From JANNGC01 sp043757045 (GTDB lineage Bacteria; Verrucomicrobiota; Verrucomicrobiia; Limisphaerales; SIBH01): a DNA stretch of 18,583 bases. The position numbers and the translations under genes were made by a program. Below are positions 1-7,290 of this stretch, in pieces (positions within the stretch are counted from its first letter, which is position 1; every line of letters begins with the position of its first letter). The stretch lies in NCBI GenBank assembly GCA_043757045.1, contig JAYVQC010000199.1, positions 1 through 18,583 of the forward strand, given 5' to 3'. Under the pieces are notes generated by a model. The model ran no database searches, was not told the origin of the DNA, and saw only the letters and a program-made list of their open reading frames with translations.

Positions 1-222
1 GGCGCGCTCCGGTCGGGGCTCCGCCCCACCCAGCGCACGCCAGCGCGGAAACCAAACAACCATGAACCCAAACTCTCATAGCAACTGGATCAAAGATTGG
101 GGGCTTGCCACGCCAGCGAAACGACAACCACAACCACACCTGCTGAAACAACTACTCAGCCGGTGCCAACCGAAGAAAGGACCAACATGTCCAAACAAAC
201 CACCACTACCACGACCACAGCC
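1..222. other. Foreign-looking left edge, Thr-codon-rich
   Basis: No confident gene is seen here. On the + strand a frame from an ATG at 187, preceded by an AGGA ribosome-binding-like motif, begins MSKQTTTTTTTAQP and continues to a stop at 279. Upstream DNA in the same frame also encodes Thr runs (about 122-150). From about 223 onward the sequence clearly reads as integrase on the opposite strand, so the Thr-rich start is probably the first dozen codons of a gene cut by the integrase junction. A second + frame from ATG 62 (MNPNSHSNWIKDWG) is possible but not recognisable. A small GC hairpin (GGGGC-tcc-GCCCC) lies at about 16-28. Function unknown. Confidence 0.3.
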
Positions 223-657
223 CAGCCAGTTCATGTCCAAGGCGAAGTTGTGGATGCGACGCAGATGCACGTTGGTTGAGACCTTTGGACTGGTCAGGAC
301 GCGGAGAAAATGTTCGGCCTGAGTTTCAACCAGGAGCACGTCACGGAGGCAATCGTAGGCTTTGCTTTTGGCTTCCGTCTTCCAACGATGCTGCGTGTCT
401 CCCTTCTTGGCCGCGATGATTTGGTCCATCACGTATTGCCAGGTTCGTGTGACCGCCTTCGGATCGGAAGCTTGCAGATAAACGCGGGCCATCCTCAGGT
501 TGAACGAGGGCAGATGCACCGTTTCGTTCTTGGCGTGGATCAGCCGTTTGGCTTCAGCCGACTCCTTGGTCTTCAAGCTCCCCTGTTGGCCCGTGGTGTC
601 GTCAATCCAGTAGAACATGCCCCACGAACGCCGGAACAACCGATACCGTTGCTTCAT
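76..657 (-). pseudogene. Truncated tyrosine-recombinase-type integrase (N-terminal part)
   Basis: The first ~145 residues (657 down to about 223) resemble the N-terminal arm and core-binding (SAM-like) part of verrucomicrobial phage-type integrases: 'RLFRRSWGMFYWIDDTTG', then a helical region ending 'LRRIHNFALDMNWL'. Intact relatives continue into the catalytic domain with its R...HxxR...Y residues. Here the frame instead runs into Gly/Phe/Cys-rich residues with no integrase character until a stop at 76, so the catalytic domain is missing and the product should be inactive. ATG 657 is preferred over GTG 669 because GAGGA lies 5 nt upstream of it. The gene sits just behind tRNA-Cys on the same strand, the usual place for a tRNA-targeting integrase. 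Family assignment is from remembered sequence character, not a search. Confidence 0.65.
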
Positions 658-663
658 TTCAGT

Positions 664-680
664 CCTCACAAGTTGTGAGG
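664..680 (-). promoter_or_regulatory. Perfect palindrome overlapping the integrase ribosome-binding site
   Basis: CCTCACAA and TTGTGAGG are perfect 8-bp arms around a single central base. Read on the minus strand, the 3' arm contains the GAGG of the integrase Shine-Dalgarno motif just before ATG 657. It could be a dimeric repressor operator, or an RNA hairpin that hides the ribosome-binding site. Function is inferred from position only. Confidence 0.4.
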
Positions 681-810
681 CTAAATCAGGCGACGTGCGG
701 CGTGTTATCGAACACGCAGGGAACGAGCGCAGAGCACGCTCCGAACACTCGTGGAGCGGCCAAGTTGTTGAAGGTTTCGTTGAAGATCCCGGCCCAAACG
801 GCCCTCCGAG

Positions 811-844
811 CTCATTTTCATTCGTATTTCCTAATGAAAATGAG
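811..844 (-). terminator. 12-bp perfect hairpin directly after tRNA-Cys
   Basis: CTCATTTTCATT (811-822) and AATGAAAATGAG (833-844) are perfect 12-bp arms with a 10-nt loop. The hairpin begins at the base next to the tRNA CCA end (845). It is AT-rich and lacks a clear U-run after the stem, so it is not a textbook Rho-independent terminator. A tRNA 3'-processing/termination structure is the likely role. It could also be part of the former attachment site. Confidence 0.45.
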
Positions 845-918
845 TGGAGGCGAGGGTCGGAATCGAACCGACGATGCAGCTTTTGCAGAGCCGTGCCTTA
901 CCACTTGGCTACCCCGCC
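845..918 (-). tRNA. tRNA-Cys (anticodon GCA)
   Basis: A full cloverleaf can be folded on the minus strand. The acceptor stem is GGCGGGG/CCTCGCC with one G-U pair. The D-arm stem is GCC/GGC. The anticodon stem CGGCT/AGCTG (one G-U pair) encloses the loop CTGCAAA with anticodon GCA. The T-arm is GTCGG-TTCGATT-CCGAC. The discriminator base is U, as expected for tRNA-Cys, and the CCA end is encoded in the DNA. Length is 74 nt. A truncated integrase lies downstream on the same strand, so this tRNA was probably an integration target. Confidence 0.95.
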
Positions 919-935
919 TTCCATGAACGCGCGCA

Positions 936-963
936 ACAATAGGCAAGGTCATTCGCCTCGCAA
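936..963 (-). promoter_or_regulatory. Putative sigma-70 promoter of tRNA-Cys
   Basis: On the minus strand TTGCGA (958-963) and TATTGT (936-941) are separated by 16 bp, each matching 4 of 6 consensus bases. They are followed by a GC-rich stretch (TGCGCGCG), as is typical of stable-RNA promoters. The tRNA 5' end lies 17 nt beyond the -10-like hexamer. Support is positional and motif-based only. Confidence 0.4.
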
Positions 964-988
964 GGGAAAGTTGCCCCGCCGCTGGCAC

Positions 989-1984
989 TTACTTCTGCCG
1001 CGCAAATTTATGCAGATGTCCGAGCGCGCTCCACTCGTTCACCAGCAGGTTGCCGTCCGCATCCATCGAGGCGCCGTGCGGGGAGTTGCAGATGCCGTCC
1101 TTCCACTGGTCCGCCGCGAGACCGTAGTTGCCGCGCTGCTTCTCGTTCGGATTATCGCCGACTTGTGCGGCGATGGAGCCGTCCGCGTTCAGCACCGTCA
1201 CGCGGCCTTGCAACTCCGGGAACACGGCATATGCGCCGCGAATGTGGACGGCGGCGGGCATCCGTAAATCTTTCTGGATGACACGCACGAAATTGCCATC
1301 GAGGTCCCAATGCTCCACGCGGTTGTTGTTGCGATTGCACACGAGCAGCAACGGCTTCGCGCCGCGCGTGTCGAGCGCGATGCCGTGGCAGGTGTTGAAC
1401 TTGCCTTCCTCCACGCCTTTGCCGCCGAAGGCTTTCACGAACTTCCGCTGCGCGTCGAACTTCAGCACGTAGTTCGCGCCGTAGCCGTCGGCGACAAAGA
1501 TCGCGCCGTCCGGCCCCACGGTCACGGCGCAGGGGTTGAAGCCCTTCGCGTCCTTGTAAATGCCTGACTCGGACGGGTAGCTGATGTCCCAGACCTGTTC
1601 ACCCGCGAGCGTGAGTTTCAGGACTTGGTGCTGCGAAGGGCGCGCGGCGTAAATGTATTCCACGCCGTTCTCCTCGCGCAGTTCCGCGCCGTGAATGTGC
1701 GACGGGCCGAAAGCGCGCAGAAACTTCCCCGCCGGCGAGAAGACGAGAATGCCGCGCTTGGTGTCGGTGGTGACGTAAGAATTTCCCGCCTTGTCAATGA
1801 GCAGCGCGCCGTGGCACGGGCCGATGGCCTGGTCGCCGGGCTTCGCGTCAAAAAAGTTCGGCGCGACGGAATACTTCAATTCCTTGGTCGGGGTGAAAGT
1901 GAGTGGACCGCTCGCGCAGCCCGTGAAGGAAACGGCGGCGGCAATGGTGAGCGCGGCGAAGGCAAAGCATGTCAGGCGATTCAT
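989..1984 (-). CDS. NHL-repeat / six-bladed beta-propeller lipoprotein
   Basis: 332 residues from ATG 1984. Residues 1-23 form a lipoprotein signal (MNRLTCFAFA, then a hydrophobic stretch to SFTGC), with Cys23 as the probable lipidated residue; Phe at -3 is slightly unusual for a lipobox. The mature part has about five or six blade-like repeats of the NHL type ('GPDGAIFVADGYGANYVLKF', 'DTRGAKPLLLVCNRNNNRVE', 'DADGNLLVNEW'), each followed by a G-x-F-x-x-x-F/I-G turn. Conserved PCH/PHG motifs resemble peptidylglycine-amidating-lyase-like propellers. Such proteins bind ligands or protein partners at the envelope; no substrate can be assigned. Longer upstream starts (to 2152) are rejected because they would bury the signal peptide. 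No Shine-Dalgarno is visible. It follows the giant beta-helix gene on the same strand after 118 bp. Confidence 0.8.
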   Translation of the reverse strand: MNRLTCFAFAALTIAAAVSFTGCASGPLTFTPTKELKYSVAPNFFDAKPGDQAIGPCHGALLIDKAGNSYVTTDTKRGILVFSPAGKFLRAFGPSHIHGAELREENGVEYIYAARPSQHQVLKLTLAGEQVWDISYPSESGIYKDAKGFNPCAVTVGPDGAIFVADGYGANYVLKFDAQRKFVKAFGGKGVEEGKFNTCHGIALDTRGAKPLLLVCNRNNNRVEHWDLDGNFVRVIQKDLRMPAAVHIRGAYAVFPELQGRVTVLNADGSIAAQVGDNPNEKQRGNYGLAADQWKDGICNSPHGASMDADGNLLVNEWSALGHLHKFARQK

Positions 1985-2102
1985 AATGGTGTGGTGACGT
2001 TGTAAAACCCGCCCTCGGTCATTGCAATGGCAGAGAAGTAGTGACCCAGTAGCTGACCGTGGGCGAGGTGATGTTTCAGGGTCGCCTTTGCCTGGACTCG
2101 CG

Positions 2103-5100
2103 CTATTCCTGCACGCCCACGCGGTAGAAGAACGGACCGGCACCGACGGCATTGGTGTCCGTGAAAGTGGTCGTGCCGGCCTGCCCGACGATGTTGCTTT
2201 TCAGCAGCAGGAACGGCGGCGGCGTTCCCAGGTTGGTGCCGCGTTCGAGGTAGTAATTCCGCGAGTTCACACTTCGCCAACTCACGATCACGCCCGGTGC
2301 GCCGGACACGGGTGCGAGCAGGCGCAGGACGGAGAGCGCATTGGTCGGATCAGTGCCCGCGCGCCACTCCTGGTAATTGTTCAAGCGGTCGCCGTCGGGG
2401 TCCGCGCTGGCGGTCGCCGGGTTGATGGGCAAACCGTATTGCTGCAACCAGGCGTAGGAGATAAGTGACTGCGGTGATTGAAACTCGTACGCGCCGACAT
2501 CGACAGTGCTGCCGACGATGCGGGGGGTGCCACCGAGATCGAGTCCAGCCGGTGCGTAGGTGTTGTTCCCCGCGTTGATGCAGGGAGAGTTGGGCTGAAG
2601 GCGCACCTGGTCCACGAACAATGGCGCGTTGGTGAAGTTCCCCACGCCGCCGGGTGGGAGCGGAGTGGTGCAAGAATTATTCAAGCTGCTTTCGTAATGA
2701 TTATTTACAGATCCAAAAAAAACAGGACCGTTGTAATACACGATACAGTTGTTCAGCGTGCATCGAAAAGCGGCATTGTCAGTGTTCCCAGTGAGCGTGC
2801 AGTTCTTTAGCGTGCTGTAAGCCGCCCCCCCTCCGCCGAAGTTAGGGCACCCGTCATCGCCGCAGGCGGAGAAGGATTGGGAATTGCCAATGAGAGCGCA
2901 GTTGTTCAACGTGCAGGAGTGGGCCCCGCCGCCGCTGTATTTTGCGTCGTTGCCCGTGAGGGTGCAGTTGTTCAACGTGCCGCCAGCCGCGCCGCCGCCG
3001 TAACCGGCAGAATTGCCGCTGAGGGTGCAATTGTTTAGTGCGCTTCCCAACGCCCCGCCGCCCCCCTGATAGGATGAGGCCAAGTTGCCTGTGATTGTGC
3101 AGTTGTTCAGGGTGCCTGAAACGGTTCCCCCGCCGGAGTAATAGGCCGAATTACCCGTGAGCACGCAGTTAGAAACGAGCGCGCTAACCGACTCGCACCA
3201 GATCCCGCCACCACTTCCCAGACGCAGGGAAAAATCCTGGAGCGTGGCCCCGTTCGCCACCGTAAAACCAATGAGCGCAGCGCCGTTCGTGAGGTAAACG
3301 CACCGTACAGCACCATCACCTATCAAACTCACCGGCACTTGGTGTCCCTGAATCACCGTCACGCCCGGGCCATTCACACTTCGCAGAATCAATCGTTTGG
3401 TGACCGCCACTCGGTTGGTCATAGTCCCAAACACTGCCCGCCCGCCGGTTGAATAAACTCCGTTCGTGACCACGATTTCATCGCCATCTAACGCGGCGTC
3501 GATGGCGTCCTGAATCGTCGTCGCCGCTGTGGCCGAGCTCGCATAAGGCGGTACGGGACTGGGACTGTTTAGATTCACATACAGCCGCACCGTGTCGTTG
3601 TTGAGGATAGTCCCGCTTGCTCGAGTGGCAGCGAGTGTCGCATGAACTTGGGCGCTCAAATTCACGACGAACGTTTCATCCCGTTCATGCAGCAAGTCAC
3701 CAATGACTAAAACCGTGATGTTCTTGTTCGTCTCGCCAGGAGCAAAGATCACAGTCCCGCTGGTCGCGATGTAGTCAGACCCCGCCACAGCGCTGCCGTC
3801 TGCCGTCGCGAAATCGACGGACACGGGTAAAACATGCGGTCGAGTGAGGTAAAACGTGAATATGGCATTCGTCGTCCCGGCGTTGCCTTCAAACACGGCG
3901 GTTCCGGTGATGGACAACGGCACCGTGTCATCGTCAAGAATGGTTCCGGTTGCCTGAACGGAAGTCAGCACTGCATGAAGCGGGTTGCTGAGGTTGACGA
4001 AGAATGCCTCGTGGGTTTCGTCCACCAAATCTCCGTTGACCAAAACTGTAATGCTCTTGTTTGTTTCGCCGGGAGCGAAGGTCACCGTTCCGTTGGTTGC
4101 GATGTAGTCCGCGCTCGCCACGGCGCTGCCGTCCGCTGTCCCGAAAGCGACGGACACGGGCAGAACATGCGGACGGTCGAGGTGCAATGTGAACACCGCA
4201 TTCGTCGTCCCGGTGTTCCCTTCGATCACGGTTACTCCGGCGATGGATAACGGCACCGTGTCATCATTGAGGATGGTTCCGACAGCCTGTGTGTTGACCA
4301 GGCTGATGTTGGTAGGATTGCTTAACCGGACGAAAAACGTTTCGTCGGCTTCATCAAGAATATCGCCCAGCACGGGCACCGTGATGGGCTTGTTGGTTTC
4401 GCCGGGATTGAAAACCAGCGTGCCGCTCGTCGCCAGATAATCGCTTCCCGCCGTGGCGCTGCCATCGACCGTGGTGAAATCGATTGAAACCATTTCGGAA
4501 TGGTTTGTGGCCAAGTGGACGCTGAACACGGCGTTGGTCGTTCCGGCATTACCCTCGGTCACAGTGGCGCCGACTGTGTATGGTTCCTGAAGCTCGTAGG
4601 CCCCGATGTCCACAGTGGCGCCGACGATACGTGGACGACCGTCGAGATCAAAACCGTTGGGAGCGTATGCGTTGTTGCCCGCATTGATGCAGGGCGAATT
4701 CCAAGCCAGGTGAAGGTCGATTTCATCTTCTTCGTCATCCCAAGCCACGAATACTGGCTCATTCGTGATGTTGCCGGTGCCTTTAATTGGCAGCGGTGTT
4801 GTAGCGCAGTAGTTCAGAGTAATTGACTCAAAGTACCAGACCCGCGGGTCTGAAGCGTAGTTTCCTCCATCATTGTAATACACGATGCAGTTGTTGAGCG
4901 TGCCTCCGTACGCCCCGCCGCCGTCGCCGTCGTCGCCTACCGAATTGAACGCGACCGTGCAATTATTCAGAGTGCTGAAAGCGGCCCCACCGCCCGAACC
5001 CGGATGGTCTTGATCGCGTCCAGGCGCCGAATTGCCCGTGACCACGCAGTTGTTCAACGTGCAGTAAGCCGCCCCGCCGCCGTAACCCCTCGCCGAATTG

Positions 5101-5681
5101 CCCGTGAGAGCGCAGTTGTTGAGTATACACGAAATCGCCCCGCCGCCGTAGTAGGCTGAATTTCCTGTGAGCGTGCAATTGTTTAGCGTTCCTCCGTACA
5201 CCCCGCCGCCGTCGTAAGCCGAATTTCCGCTGAGCACACAGTTGGATACTATCGCGCTGGCCGAGGCGCACCACAGGCCACCGCCATTGTCCGCGTACCC
5301 GTTGGTCAGCGTAAAACCGACCAGTGTCGCACCGTTCGTAAGGTATGCGCAACGCGCGCCGTTGCCACGAATCACCGTCACCTCCGGTCCATTCACACTC
5401 CGCACCGTGAGCGGCTTCGTCACCGCTACCCGGTCTGTTATCGCTCCATCCACCACGCGCCCACCGGTCTGGTAAACGCCGTTGGTCACCACCACTTCAT
5501 CGCCGTCTGCGGCCACATCAATCGCATCCTGAATCGTGACCGCCGCCGTGGTCCAATTCGTGTAGGGTGAACTGGGACTGGCGCTGTTCACATTCACGTA
5601 GCGCACCGCTGCGCGAACATGGGTGACAGCAGCGGTCATGATGATGGCGGCGAGAAAAAGGCGGGCGGATTTTGTATTCAT
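2103..5681 (-). CDS. Secreted beta-helix / Calx-beta / beta-helix protein
   Basis: 1192 residues from ATG 5681, with a signal peptide at 1-24 (cleavage near HVRA-A). Residues 25-365 form a right-handed beta-helix of the choice-of-anchor-Q / polymorphic-outer-membrane style with ~21-residue 'TLNNCTLTGNSAYYGGG' coils, ending 'SPCINAGNNAYAP...DIGAYE'. Residues ~372-475, 478-585 and 588-697 are three Calx-beta domains, each with 'GTTNA', a 'DGSA...DY.AT.GT..F.PGETNK' core and a closing '(I/L)DDDT'. Residues ~698-1067 are a second beta-helix with the same ending. Residues 1093-1114 (DPDGDRLNNYQEWRAGTDP) are a calcium-binding dockerin/EF-hand-like segment. Residues 1115-1192 look like a small beta-sandwich tail. 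Family knowledge suggests a large surface or secreted adhesin or polysaccharide-binding protein; no catalytic residues are recognisable. The second helix starts with the same 'YVN.NS' motif that follows the signal peptide, so the protein arose by internal duplication. Confidence 0.88.
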   Translation of the reverse strand: MNTKSARLFLAAIIMTAAVTHVRAAVRYVNVNSASPSSPYTNWTTAAVTIQDAIDVAADGDEVVVTNGVYQTGGRVVDGAITDRVAVTKPLTVRSVNGPEVTVIRGNGARCAYLTNGATLVGFTLTNGYADNGGGLWCASASAIVSNCVLSGNSAYDGGGVYGGTLNNCTLTGNSAYYGGGAISCILNNCALTGNSARGYGGGAAYCTLNNCVVTGNSAPGRDQDHPGSGGGAAFSTLNNCTVAFNSVGDDGDGGGAYGGTLNNCIVYYNDGGNYASDPRVWYFESITLNYCATTPLPIKGTGNITNEPVFVAWDDEEDEIDLHLAWNSPCINAGNNAYAPNGFDLDGRPRIVGATVDIGAYELQEPYTVGATVTEGNAGTTNAVFSVHLATNHSEMVSIDFTTVDGSATAGSDYLATSGTLVFNPGETNKPITVPVLGDILDEADETFFVRLSNPTNISLVNTQAVGTILNDDTVPLSIAGVTVIEGNTGTTNAVFTLHLDRPHVLPVSVAFGTADGSAVASADYIATNGTVTFAPGETNKSITVLVNGDLVDETHEAFFVNLSNPLHAVLTSVQATGTILDDDTVPLSITGTAVFEGNAGTTNAIFTFYLTRPHVLPVSVDFATADGSAVAGSDYIATSGTVIFAPGETNKNITVLVIGDLLHERDETFVVNLSAQVHATLAATRASGTILNNDTVRLYVNLNSPSPVPPYASSATAATTIQDAIDAALDGDEIVVTNGVYSTGGRAVFGTMTNRVAVTKRLILRSVNGPGVTVIQGHQVPVSLIGDGAVRCVYLTNGAALIGFTVANGATLQDFSLRLGSGGGIWCESVSALVSNCVLTGNSAYYSGGGTVSGTLNNCTITGNLASSYQGGGGALGSALNNCTLSGNSAGYGGGAAGGTLNNCTLTGNDAKYSGGGAHSCTLNNCALIGNSQSFSACGDDGCPNFGGGGAAYSTLKNCTLTGNTDNAAFRCTLNNCIVYYNGPVFFGSVNNHYESSLNNSCTTPLPPGGVGNFTNAPLFVDQVRLQPNSPCINAGNNTYAPAGLDLGGTPRIVGSTVDVGAYEFQSPQSLISYAWLQQYGLPINPATASADPDGDRLNNYQEWRAGTDPTNALSVLRLLAPVSGAPGVIVSWRSVNSRNYYLERGTNLGTPPPFLLLKSNIVGQAGTTTFTDTNAVGAGPFFYRVGVQE
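2724..3182 (-). repeat. Tandem coil repeats, second beta-helix
   Basis: About seven degenerate in-frame units of roughly 60-90 nt encode '(T/A)LNNC.(L/I).GN(S/D)A..GGG' coils (residues ~834-986). The DNA core 'gttgttcaacgtgc' recurs on the + strand. This is a coding repeat, not a CRISPR, because units vary in length and have no spacer structure. Confidence 0.8.
4869..5249 (-). repeat. Tandem coil repeats, first beta-helix
   Basis: Six degenerate in-frame units encode the same 'LNNCTLTGNSAYYGGG'-type coils as in 2724-3182 (residues ~145-271). Near-identical units in the two blocks could allow recombination that changes the length of the protein. Confidence 0.8.
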
Positions 5682-5810
5682 CGTATCTCAATCTCTTACT
5701 GAAAGAAATCCGGCGAAGGGTCACAGAGAATTTGCGGAAATTCGGAAAGCGGAGCGCGGAATGCGGAACGGGAAGTCAGAGCCTTCTCACGAATCATCAG
5801 GTAGAAGCGC

Positions 5811-5842
5811 TCGCGCTGCGAGCGCATGGCCTCGCAGCGCGA
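5811..5842 (-). terminator. GC hairpin downstream of the porin gene
   Basis: TCGCGCTGCGAG (5811-5822) and CTCGCAGCGCGA (5831-5842) form a perfect 12-bp stem with an 8-nt loop, 27 nt past the porin stop codon. No U-run follows, so termination is only probable; the structure could equally be a dispersed palindromic repeat. The rest of the 5682-5868 gap holds short 'GCGGAA'-type repetitions and no gene. Confidence 0.4.
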
Positions 5843-5868
5843 AGCCATCCACCTTTTTCCGTACACCA

Positions 5869-7290
5869 TCAGAATGCCAACTGGACACGGGTGGAGAAAA
5901 CGTTTTCACCGAAGTCGCCCACGTTGCCGCTCTGGCCGCCTTTGAAGTCGGTGTGGTCGAAGTTGAACGAGGCGCGGACGTTGCGGTTCAGATACCAGTT
6001 CAGGCCCACACCCCACGATGCGGCGCGCGTGGGAAGTTCTGCCGGATCGGCGAAGGTCGGGAAGAGGTCATCGTCGAGGTCCAGACAGGAATAACGGACG
6101 ACGGCTTGCAGCGCGCCCCATCCGCTGGTGCGCGGGTCGAAGTTCTTTCGCGGCGTGACCGCGCGGAAGGTCGCATCTTCTCCAGTCAGCATCCACGACG
6201 CGGTGACCATCCAGGCGCTGTTGTTGGCACGCGTGGAGGCGAAGGGCGCGGTGTCGCGTTCGAGGCGTTGGGAGGAGATCGCGTATTCACCTTGCAGCCC
6301 AAACGGTCCCAAATACCAGTAGGCTTGTGGTCCGACCCGCCACTGGAGTCCGTCGGCGGTGGTGCTACCGCGATAGGTGAAATCGTCTGGCAATCCGGCA
6401 TCGCCTTTCATCTCGCCGTAAGTTCCGCTGACGCCCACGCCAAACTTTTGCAGTGGTTTCATTTTACTTCTGAGAAAGGGATGAAAGAACAACCGGGCGG
6501 CGGCGGTCTTGTCACTGTCGAAGTCGCTGTTGCTCGCGGCGCGGGCATCGCCGGTGCCGTTGAAGATGCCCAACTCGTAATTGACCAGACCGTCGGCAGC
6601 GAGTGACTTCGTAACACTTTCGTCGCCCGGCCAGAGTTCGCCGTGGAGCATGAAGCCCAGTTCGCGGACGGGCCACAGGAGCGAGACGGCGCTACGTTCG
6701 ATGAACGGAATGTTTGCGACCGCTTGCCATCGTTCCAGGTTGCCGGGCGGTTTCATTTTGCCGGCGCGCAGTTGCAGCGCGTCGTTGTAGCGATAGTTCA
6801 GCCAGGCATCGCGAATCACGGGCGAGGAGCCACCGAACTCCGGCGTGAATCGAAAATCAAAATCGCGGAACACGGTGCCTTCGATAATGGGCCGGGCGCG
6901 CCGCAGCACGAAGCTGTCGTTGATGTTGTCGTCGTCGCTCCAACGCGAGTCGAACTGGATCAGACCGCGGATGCGCAGGGCGAAGTTGGTGTCCGCCGAG
7001 CGCATAGTGAAACCGGAAGAGCCAATGGAAACGGTGGTAAGAGGCTTCGGAGATTCAGCAGGTTTCGCGGACTCGCCGGTCACGGCGGTTTTCGCTTCCC
7101 GCCCTTGCAAAAGTTTCTCGAGTTGTTCGACGCGTTTTTCCAAAGCACGGATGCGGTCGTCACGTTCATCGGCCAAAGCGGCATGTGCCGCCAACATCAT
7201 GAGGGCTGCCATCACGAGGCCATTCAACGAGGTGGATGCTTTCATAAGCGAGATAGGTTTCGAGGTTCGAGGTTGTTTGCTGGATGTCAT
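5869..7290 (-). CDS. Phosphate-selective porin, OprO/OprP-like
   Basis: 473 residues from ATG 7290 (or 458 from ATG 7245, which gives a neater signal peptide ending AAHAALA). After the signal comes a short coiled coil, 'DDRIRALEKRVEQLEKLL', typical of the periplasmic N-terminus of these porins. A phosphate-selective porin barrel follows, with 'GLIQFDSRW', 'RRARPIIEGTVFRDFDFRF', 'FGGSSPVIRDAWLNYRY', 'LRAGKMKPP' and a C-terminal strand ending in Phe (RVQLAF), the usual outer-membrane insertion signal. The family forms outer-membrane channels for phosphate or polyphosphate; substrate here is inferred. ATG 7290 overlaps the kinase stop as ATGA, which argues for translational coupling and for the longer start. 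It is the third gene of the sigma-kinase-porin set. Confidence 0.85.
   Translation of the reverse strand: MTSSKQPRTSKPISLMKASTSLNGLVMAALMMLAAHAALADERDDRIRALEKRVEQLEKLLQGREAKTAVTGESAKPAESPKPLTTVSIGSSGFTMRSADTNFALRIRGLIQFDSRWSDDDNINDSFVLRRARPIIEGTVFRDFDFRFTPEFGGSSPVIRDAWLNYRYNDALQLRAGKMKPPGNLERWQAVANIPFIERSAVSLLWPVRELGFMLHGELWPGDESVTKSLAADGLVNYELGIFNGTGDARAASNSDFDSDKTAAARLFFHPFLRSKMKPLQKFGVGVSGTYGEMKGDAGLPDDFTYRGSTTADGLQWRVGPQAYWYLGPFGLQGEYAISSQRLERDTAPFASTRANNSAWMVTASWMLTGEDATFRAVTPRKNFDPRTSGWGALQAVVRYSCLDLDDDLFPTFADPAELPTRAASWGVGLNWYLNRNVRASFNFDHTDFKGGQSGNVGDFGENVFSTRVQLAF

Noticed and set aside
2022..2468. 148-codon open frame on the + strand near the end of the beta-helix gene
   Set aside because: Antisense to conserved coding sequence with no protein-like features.
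2724..5249. Regularly spaced repeats resembling a CRISPR array
   Set aside because: Units are in frame, of variable length and encode beta-helix coils; no constant repeat/spacer structure or cas genes. No CRISPR array was seen in the window.
5623..6606. 327-codon open frame on the + strand opposite the porin
   Set aside because: Its translation has no family features; the porin on the minus strand has signal peptide, coiled coil and terminal Phe.
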